Shown here: positions 58,491 to 64,000 of the stretch, in pieces
How the letters are laid out: each line of letters begins with the position of its first letter
How positions within the stretch are numbered: position 1 is the first letter of the stretch
Assembly: GCA_045631225.1 (NCBI GenBank)
Contig: JAZQUG010000003.1
Span: forward strand, 23,372-87,371
Length of the DNA: 64,000 nt
Direction of reading: 5' to 3'
From: Fimenecus sp045631225
GTDB lineage: Bacteria; Bacillota; Clostridia; Oscillospirales; Acutalibacteraceae
Notes under the pieces: generated by a model
What the model was told of the DNA's origin: nothing
What the model saw: only the letters and a program-made list of their open reading frames with translations
Database searches by the model: none
Made by a program: the position numbers and the translations under genes

Positions 58491-60410
58491 ATGGCAAAAA
58501 TGACAATGGCTCAGGCACTTATTAAGTTCCTTGACAATCAGTATGTGTCTTTTGATGGCGTTGAAACAAAATTCGTTGACGGAATTTTTACAGTTTTCGG
58601 TCACGGTATTGTTTTAGGTGTCGGTGAAGCACTTGATTCTGATAAAGGTGGACTTAGAGTTTATCAGGGCAAAAACGAGCAAGGTCAGGCACACGTTGCT
58701 ACTGCCTTTGCAAAGATGAACAACAGAAGAAAGATTATTGCTTGTGCATCTTCAATCGGACCCGGTGCCGCTAATATGATTACTGCTGCTGCAACTGCAA
58801 CAGTTAATAATGTTCCGCTTCTTTTATTCCCTGCTGACACATTTTCAACTCGTCAGCCTGACCCTGTGCTTCAACAGTTTGAGCAGGTTAATTCACTTGC
58901 AACAACTACAAACGATGCTTACAAGGCAGTAACAAGATATTGGGACAGAGTTCAGCGTCCTGAACAGTTGATGTCAGCTATGATTAACGCTATGCGTGTT
59001 CTTACTGATACAGCAGATACAGGTGCTGTTGCAATCTGTCTTTGTCAGGATGTTGAGGGTGAAAGCTATGATTACCCTGATTCATTCTTCGCAAAACGTG
59101 TACATAAAATCGTTCGTATGCCTGTGGCAACGGAAGAACTCCTCGATGTTCTTGAGGTTGTTAAGAATGCTAAAAAACCACTTGTAATCTGTGGTGGCGG
59201 TGTTCGTTATTCAGAAGCAGGTGAAGCACTTGAAAAATTCTGTGCTGAATTCAATATTCCTTTTGCAGAAACACAGAGTGGTAAAACAGCTTGTCTTTCA
59301 TCAGACAAATATAACCTTGGTGGTCTTGGTGTTACAGGTAACTCATCAGGTAATGTGATTGCAAAGGATGCAGATGTTGTTATCGGTATCGGTACTCGTT
59401 TTTCTGACTTCACAACTGCTTCAAAATCACTTTTCAAAGATGATGTTAAGATGGTTACAATCAATACATCACGTTTTGATGCATATAAGCTTGACGCAAC
59501 AAAGATGGTTGCTGATGCTAAACTTGGTATTATCGCTTTGGGTGATGAACTTCGTAAAGGTGGTTACAAATCAGCATATACAACTGAAATTCAGGATGCA
59601 AAAGACGGTTGGGACAAGGAAATGGAATTCCTTTCTAACTATAAATATGACGAAAACTTCAAGCCTCTTATTGAAGCTCGTGATGAAAAGACAATCCCTG
59701 AATTTGTTGATAAAATCGGTGGCGTGATTACACAGACAGCTGCTCTTGCTATGATTAGAAAACTCATTCCTACTGATGCTCTTTGTACAGGTGCTGCTGG
59801 TTCACTTCCGGGATGTCTTCAGAGAATGTGGACTTCAGACAGCCGTTATTCATACAATATGGAATATGGTTATTCTTGTATGGGTTATGAAATTGCAGGT
59901 GCACTCGGTAGCAAGATGGCACATCCTGAATGTGAATCTTATGCTATGTGCGGTGACGGAAGTTACTTAATGCTTCATTCTGAACTTGTAACAAGTATTC
60001 AGGAAAAGCAGAAAATCAATGTTCTTCTTTTCGATAACAGTGGTTTCGGTTGTATCAATAATCTTCAGATGTCAAACGGTATCGGAAATCTTGCAACAGA
60101 ATTCCGTTACAGAGATGAAAACGGTGATTTGCTCGGTGATCTTATTCCTATTGACTTTGCAAAGAATGCAGAAGCTTATGGTTGTAAGACATACACAGCA
60201 AAGACTATGGAAGAACTTGAATTTGCTCTTATCGATTCACAGAAACAGACAGTTTCAACACTTATCGATATCAAAGTACTTCCAAAATCAATGACTGATG
60301 GCTATGGTGCTTGGTGGCACACAGGTGTTGCATCAGTTTCAGACAATGAAAAAGTAAACAAAGCCTTCCAGAATAAGGAAGAAAATAAAAATAAAGCAAG
60401 GAGATATTAA
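58491..60410 (+). CDS. iolD: 3D-(3,5/4)-trihydroxycyclohexane-1,2-dione hydrolase
   Basis: A 639-aa thiamine diphosphate enzyme that opens the inositol ring intermediate. Features: TMAQALIKFLDNQYVSFDG, GHGIVLGVGEAL, ASSIGPGAANMITAAATA, QPDPVLQQFEQ and the ThDP motif CGDGSYLMLHSELVTSIQE with the DNSGFGCINNLQ end (about 485-525), then AYGCKTY. The length fits IolD. GAGGTG precedes the ATG. Confidence 0.95.
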   Translation: MAKMTMAQALIKFLDNQYVSFDGVETKFVDGIFTVFGHGIVLGVGEALDSDKGGLRVYQGKNEQGQAHVATAFAKMNNRRKIIACASSIGPGAANMITAAATATVNNVPLLLFPADTFSTRQPDPVLQQFEQVNSLATTTNDAYKAVTRYWDRVQRPEQLMSAMINAMRVLTDTADTGAVAICLCQDVEGESYDYPDSFFAKRVHKIVRMPVATEELLDVLEVVKNAKKPLVICGGGVRYSEAGEALEKFCAEFNIPFAETQSGKTACLSSDKYNLGGLGVTGNSSGNVIAKDADVVIGIGTRFSDFTTASKSLFKDDVKMVTINTSRFDAYKLDATKMVADAKLGIIALGDELRKGGYKSAYTTEIQDAKDGWDKEMEFLSNYKYDENFKPLIEARDEKTIPEFVDKIGGVITQTAALAMIRKLIPTDALCTGAAGSLPGCLQRMWTSDSRYSYNMEYGYSCMGYEIAGALGSKMAHPECESYAMCGDGSYLMLHSELVTSIQEKQKINVLLFDNSGFGCINNLQMSNGIGNLATEFRYRDENGDLLGDLIPIDFAKNAEAYGCKTYTAKTMEELEFALIDSQKQTVSTLIDIKVLPKSMTDGYGAWWHTGVASVSDNEKVNKAFQNKEENKNKARRY

Positions 60411-60411
60411 T

Positions 60412-61305
60412 ATGCTCGACAAATCAAAAGTTAAACTCGGTATTGCACCTATCGCTTGGACAAACGACGATATGCCTGACCTTGGTGCAGAAAACACATT
60501 TGAACAGTGCATTTCTGAAATGGCACTTGCTGGTTTCACAGGTTGTGAAGTTGGTAACAAGTACCCAAGAGATACAAAAGTTCTTAAAAAGGCACTTGAA
60601 CTTCGTGGAATGCAGATTTGCAACGCTTGGTTCTCAAGCTTCCTTATCACAAAGCCTTATGAAGAAGTAGAAAAGGACTTCATCGAGCATATCACTTTCC
60701 TTAAGGAAATGGGTGCAAAGGTTGTTGGTATTTCAGAACAGGGACACTCAATTCAGGGTACAGACCTTTCAATTTTCGATGACAAATATGTTATGAATGA
60801 TGAAGAATGGGATATGCTCTGCACAGGCATCAACAAGCTTGGTAAAGTAGCTAAAGATATGGGTATCGCACTTTGCTTCCACCATCACATGGGTACAGTT
60901 GTTCAGACAGCTGCTGAAATTGACAGAATGATGGAAAACACAGACCCTGAACTTTTTGGTCTTCTTTTCGATACAGGTCACCTTGCATACTGTGGTGAAG
61001 ATTATATGGCAGTTCTCAAGAAGTATGCAAAGAGAATTCGTCACGTACATCTTAAGGATATTCGTCCTGACGTTGTTGCTAAGGTTAAGGCAGAAAAAAT
61101 GAGCTTCTTACAGGGTGTTCGTGCAGGTGCTTTCACAGTTCCTGGTGACGGTGTAATTGATTTCAAACCTGTATTCGATGTTCTTGAAGAAACAGGATAT
61201 GAAGGATATGTTCTCGTTGAAGCTGAACAGGACCCAGCAATCGCAAATCCTTTCGAATATGCAGTAAAAGCTCGTAAGTACATCAACGAAGTTTCAGGAT
61301 TATAA
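60412..61305 (+). CDS. iolE: Inosose dehydratase
   Basis: A 297-aa TIM-barrel protein of the xylose isomerase-like/AP endonuclease superfamily: KLGIAPIAWTNDDMPDLG at the N-terminus, EVGNKYPRD, FHHHMGTVVQT, LLFDTGHLAYCG and VEAEQDPAIANPFEYA near the C-terminus. It removes water from 2-keto-myo-inositol. It starts one base after the iolD stop codon, with AAGGAG inside the iolD tail. Confidence 0.95.
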   Translation: MLDKSKVKLGIAPIAWTNDDMPDLGAENTFEQCISEMALAGFTGCEVGNKYPRDTKVLKKALELRGMQICNAWFSSFLITKPYEEVEKDFIEHITFLKEMGAKVVGISEQGHSIQGTDLSIFDDKYVMNDEEWDMLCTGINKLGKVAKDMGIALCFHHHMGTVVQTAAEIDRMMENTDPELFGLLFDTGHLAYCGEDYMAVLKKYAKRIRHVHLKDIRPDVVAKVKAEKMSFLQGVRAGAFTVPGDGVIDFKPVFDVLEETGYEGYVLVEAEQDPAIANPFEYAVKARKYINEVSGL

Positions 61306-61314
61306 TTTTTGCTC

Positions 61315-61392
61315 TTTTTCCGTTTAACTTCGTTACGCTCGCTCGGAGTATCTTCATACGCCGTCGCTCGCAAGCCTTGTTAAACGAAAAAA
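61315..61392. repeat. Palindromic CTTCGT element, copy C
   Basis: TTTTTCCGTTTAAC is complementary to GTTAAACGAAAAAA at the other end. Nearly identical to copy D (63103). Starts 10 bases after the iolE stop codon. Confidence 0.8.
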
Positions 61393-61454
61393 TACCTAAA
61401 AATCAAGTAGGGTTTTGTTGTATTAAAAATCTTAAAAATTTAAAATGTTTATTT

Positions 61455-61547
61455 GTAGGGGACGATGAGTCTCACCTGCCGGTTCGGTCGGTGCTTCTGC
61501 TTCGCAGAGGTGTCCACTGGACACCCGCACCCCACATCGTCCCGTAT
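61455..61547. repeat. Palindromic GTAGGGG element, copy 3 (long form)
   Basis: GTAGGGGACGATG at the left end pairs with CATCGTCCCGTAT at the right. The interior contains further small inverted repeats (GTGTCCA/TGGACAC; TGCTTCTGC/GCAGA). The open frame it creates runs into iolA but is not a coding extension. Confidence 0.75.
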
Positions 61548-61584
61548 GAATTTCAAATCAAATCCAATTAAGGAGAAAATAAAT

Positions 61585-63093
61585 ATGGCAGTAGAAAAAT
61601 TACAATATTTTGTGAATGGTCAGTTCAAAGACTCAAAAACTGATGTATGGTATGACCTTCACAATCCAAGCACAGGTGAAGTTGTAGGACAGGCACCTTG
61701 CTGTACAAATGATGAAGTTCTTGAAGCAATTGAAGCTGCAAAGGCTGCATATCCGGGTTGGAGAGCAACTCCTGCAATCAAGAGAGCACAGATTCTCTAT
61801 AAAATTCGCGAACTTATTATCCGTGATATGGAAGAACTCACAATGTGTGTTGCTTGCGAAAACGGTAAAGTTTGGGGCGAAGCAGAAGGCGACGTTCTCA
61901 AGGCAAAAGAAGGTACAGAACTTGCAACTCAGGTTCCATCACTTATGATGGGTGAAAGCCTTATGGATGCATCATCAGGTTATGATACAGTTAAGTATCG
62001 TGAACCTCTCGGTGTATTTGCAGGTATCGTTCCTGTTAATTTCCCTGCAATGATTCCATTCGGTTGGATGGCTCCGACTTGTATTGCAACAGGTAATACA
62101 ATGGTTCTTAAAGCAGCATCTCTTACACCAAAAACAGCAATGAAATTTGCTGCAATTTATAAAGAAGCAGGCGTTCCTGACGGTGTTATCAATGTTATCA
62201 CTTGCTCAAGAAACGAAGTAAATACAATTCTTGACCATCCTGATGTTAAGGGTATCACATTCGTAGGTTCTACTCCTGTTGGTCTTAAGGTTTACTCTCG
62301 TGCAGCAGCTGCAGGTAAGCGTTGTCAGGCTCTTACTCAGGCTAAGAACCATGCTTTGGTTATGTCAGACTGTGCACTCGAAAGAACAGTTGCAGGTGTT
62401 ATCAACTCTGCTTATGGTTGTGCAGGTCAGCGTTGTATGGCTCTTACTTGTTGTGTAGTTGAAGAAGCAATTGCAGACAAGTTTGTTGCTGAACTCGTTA
62501 AACAGGCAAAGAATATTAAGGTTGGTCCATCTTGGGAAAAGACATCAAAACTCGGACCTATTACATACAAGAAGCATTACGAAGAAGTTCTTGCTGACAT
62601 TCAGAAGGGTATTGACGAAGGTGCAGAACTCGTTCTTGACGGTCGTGATGTTAAGGTTGAAGGTTATGAAAACGGTTACTTTATCGGACCTACAATCTTC
62701 GACAAGGTTACTGCTGATATGACAATCGGTGACGAAGAAGTATTCGGACCTGTTCTTTGCATTAAGCGTTGTAAGAACTTCGAAGAAGGTCTTAAGATTA
62801 TGAACGATAACCCATATGCAAACGGTTCTGTTATTTATACACAGAGTGGTTATTGGGCACGTCAGTTTGCTCGTTATACAGACGGTGGACAGGTTGGTAT
62901 CAACGTTGGTATTCCTGTTCCTGTTGGATTCTTCCCATTCTCAGGTCACAAGCAGTCATTCTTTGGTGATTTACATTGTCTTGGTAAAGATGCATACCGT
63001 TTCTACACAGAATCAAAGGCAGTTACACAGCATTGGTTTGATGAAGAAGAAAAGACAAATACAACTGTTAGTACTTGGGATGGTACAATATAA
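61585..63093 (+). CDS. iolA: CoA-acylating methylmalonate-semialdehyde dehydrogenase
   Basis: A 502-aa aldehyde dehydrogenase that converts malonate semialdehyde to acetyl-CoA and CO2. The start at 61585 (MAVEKLQYFVNGQFKDSKTD) follows AAGGAG; the frame further upstream is the palindromic element. Motifs: PVNFPAMIPFGWMAPTCIA, FVGSTPVGLKVYSRA, the catalytic Cys in YGCAGQRCMAL (about 288) and the EEVFGPVLC loop. This is the MmsA/IolA subfamily. Confidence 0.93.
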   Translation: MAVEKLQYFVNGQFKDSKTDVWYDLHNPSTGEVVGQAPCCTNDEVLEAIEAAKAAYPGWRATPAIKRAQILYKIRELIIRDMEELTMCVACENGKVWGEAEGDVLKAKEGTELATQVPSLMMGESLMDASSGYDTVKYREPLGVFAGIVPVNFPAMIPFGWMAPTCIATGNTMVLKAASLTPKTAMKFAAIYKEAGVPDGVINVITCSRNEVNTILDHPDVKGITFVGSTPVGLKVYSRAAAAGKRCQALTQAKNHALVMSDCALERTVAGVINSAYGCAGQRCMALTCCVVEEAIADKFVAELVKQAKNIKVGPSWEKTSKLGPITYKKHYEEVLADIQKGIDEGAELVLDGRDVKVEGYENGYFIGPTIFDKVTADMTIGDEEVFGPVLCIKRCKNFEEGLKIMNDNPYANGSVIYTQSGYWARQFARYTDGGQVGINVGIPVPVGFFPFSGHKQSFFGDLHCLGKDAYRFYTESKAVTQHWFDEEEKTNTTVSTWDGTI

Positions 63094-63102
63094 TTTTTGG
63101 TC

Positions 63103-63181
63103 TTTTCCCGTTTAACTTCGTTATGCTCGCTCGGAGTATCTTCATACGCCGTCGCTCACAAGCCTTGTTAAACGAAAAAAT
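63103..63181. repeat. Palindromic CTTCGT element, copy D
   Basis: TTTTCCCGTTTAAC pairs with GTTAAACGAAAAAA; almost identical to copy C over its whole length. Starts 10 bases after the iolA stop codon. Confidence 0.8.
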
Positions 63182-63219
63182 ACCTAAAAATTCTGAAAAT
63201 TACAAATAGGTTTAAATCC

Positions 63220-63250
63220 GTAGGGGTTGGCATCATCGACGACCCGTTAT
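63220..63250. repeat. Palindromic GTAGGGG element, copy 4 (short, degenerate)
   Basis: GTAGGGGTTGG at the left and CGACGACCCGTTAT at the right resemble the ends of copy 2, with weaker pairing. It lies just before iolG. Confidence 0.5.
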
Positions 63251-63271
63251 AAAAACAAAGGAGAAATTACT

Positions 63272-64000
63272 ATGCTTAAAATTGGTATTATCGGTGCTGG
63301 CCGTATTGGTAAAGTGCACCTCGAATCAATCACATATCATGTAAAGGGTGCTGAAGTTGTTGCAATCGCAGACCCATTTATGAATGACGAAACAAAAGCT
63401 TTCTGCGAAGGCTTCGGTGTAGAAAAAATCTACACAGATTACACAAAAATCATTGAAGACAAAGACATTGATGCAGTTCTTGTTTGTTCATCAACTGACA
63501 CTCATGCTCCAATTTCTATTGAAGCAATCAATGCAGGTAAGCACGTATTCTGTGAAAAGCCACTTGCAAATACAGTAGATAAGATTCTTGAAATTGCAGA
63601 TGCTCTCAAGGCTCATCCTGAATGTAAATTCCAGGTTGGTTTTAACCGTCGTTTTGACCACAACTTTGCAGCAGTTCGTAAAGCTTATGACGAAGGCAAA
63701 ATCGGTGAAGCACAGATTCTTAAAATCACTTCTCGTGACCCACAGGCACCACCTGTTGGCTACTGTGCAGCAAGTATCTTCCTTGATATGACAATTCATG
63801 ATTTTGATATGGCTTGCTTCCTTACAAACAGCGACGTAGAAGAGCTTTACGTTTATGCTGATGCACTTATCAATCCCGGTATCCGTGAATATGGCGATTT
63901 TGATACAGCAATTATTTCAATGAAAATGGAAAATGGTGCACTTGCAGTTATTGATAACTCTCGTCAGGCAATGTATGGCTACGACCAGAGAGCCGAGCTT
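63272..64000 (+). CDS. iolG: Inositol 2-dehydrogenase, cut by the window end
   Basis: 243 codons of an open frame without stop up to the window edge. It starts MLKIGIIGAGRIGKVHLESI after AAAGGAG, giving the NAD-binding GAGRIG motif; VLVCSSTDTHAPISIEA and CEKPLA follow, then FNRRFDHNF and LDMTIHDFDMACF (catalytic Asp and His region). This is the GFO/IDH/MocA family; next to iolA, iolC, iolD and iolE it is almost certainly IolG, oxidising myo-inositol to 2-keto-myo-inositol. About 95 residues are missing. Confidence 0.92.
   Translation, partial: MLKIGIIGAGRIGKVHLESITYHVKGAEVVAIADPFMNDETKAFCEGFGVEKIYTDYTKIIEDKDIDAVLVCSSTDTHAPISIEAINAGKHVFCEKPLANTVDKILEIADALKAHPECKFQVGFNRRFDHNFAAVRKAYDEGKIGEAQILKITSRDPQAPPVGYCAASIFLDMTIHDFDMACFLTNSDVEELYVYADALINPGIREYGDFDTAIISMKMENGALAVIDNSRQAMYGYDQRAEL

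Noticed and set aside
61465..61584. N-terminal extension of iolA
   Set aside because: It is the palindromic GTAGGGG element; the AAGGAG site and the family N-terminus place the start at 61585.

Overview
The window looks like a chromosomal segment from a low-GC Gram-positive bacterium of the class Clostridia, probably a gut Oscillospirales/Ruminococcaceae-type organism. This is inferred from AT-rich DNA with strong AGGAGG-type ribosome binding sites, a sporulation gene of the SpoVAC family, dockerin and cohesin-like surface proteins, a T-box leader, and sugar-acid and inositol catabolic operons. No 16S or other marker gene is present, so the placement is an inference.

Layout. 0-4.1 kb: NfeD (with the first bases of its probable SPFH partner), small DUF genes, a DUF1836 regulator, a Na+-pumping decarboxylase beta/gamma pair and a DUF554 membrane protein. 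4.1-9.0 kb: a noncoding stretch with a 22-bp tandem repeat, then a compact operon of a MurE-like ligase, a 67-aa membrane protein, a GPH sugar transporter and a metallophosphoesterase. 9.0-14.9 kb: a DUF4375 protein, dusB, uxaC, an SDR gene, tRNA-Thr(CGU) and a GH28 pectinase-like enzyme.

15.05-33.66 kb is an integrated element sitting inside a spoVAC-family gene. The gene's 5' part (91 codons, 33662-33935, minus strand) and its 3' part (56 codons plus stop, 14884-15054) lie on either side. Joining them at a shared CCCA (minus strand; TGGG on plus) restores one 147-codon frame. The 18.6-kb element encodes a large serine recombinase next to the right junction, with a 120-aa gene coupled upstream of it. 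It also carries a MobV relaxase, a Rep_3-type initiator with iteron-like repeats, and defence-like cargo: an AbiEi/AbiEii-type pair, a membrane protein plus KAP NTPase, a DUF4062 protein, and remnants of DUF4391 and a type III restriction subunit. Its left part holds a membrane-tethered ECF sigma factor, two matching ECF-like promoters, a lipoprotein and a cohesin-like secreted protein. A second, decayed copy of the spoVAC 3' end at 21.4 kb separates the two parts, suggesting accretion of two insertions. The arrangement resembles the recombinase-excised elements known to interrupt sporulation genes such as sigK (skin).

34.0-42.4 kb is ordinary chromosome: a YiiX-like hydrolase, rlmB, a very large membrane protein that looks like a catalytically degenerate P-type ATPase, mgtC, trmN6, rsmI, an XRE regulator and a histidine phosphatase. 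42.5-46.4 kb is a hexuronate operon (uxuA, SDR-type uxuB, kdgK, kdgA) which, with the distant uxaC and the GH28 enzyme, gives a route from pectin or uronates to pyruvate and glyceraldehyde-3-phosphate. 46.5-54.8 kb holds a BspA-like LRR protein with two dockerin modules, a HAD phosphatase, leuB and leuA behind a T-box leader, a lipase-like hydrolase and a DUF5058 membrane pair. 54.9-64 kb is a myo-inositol catabolic operon (iolJ, iolC, a SanA/YdcF-like gene, iolB, iolD, iolE, iolA, iolG), cut by the window end. Two families of palindromic repeats recur between genes, mostly in the catabolic operons.
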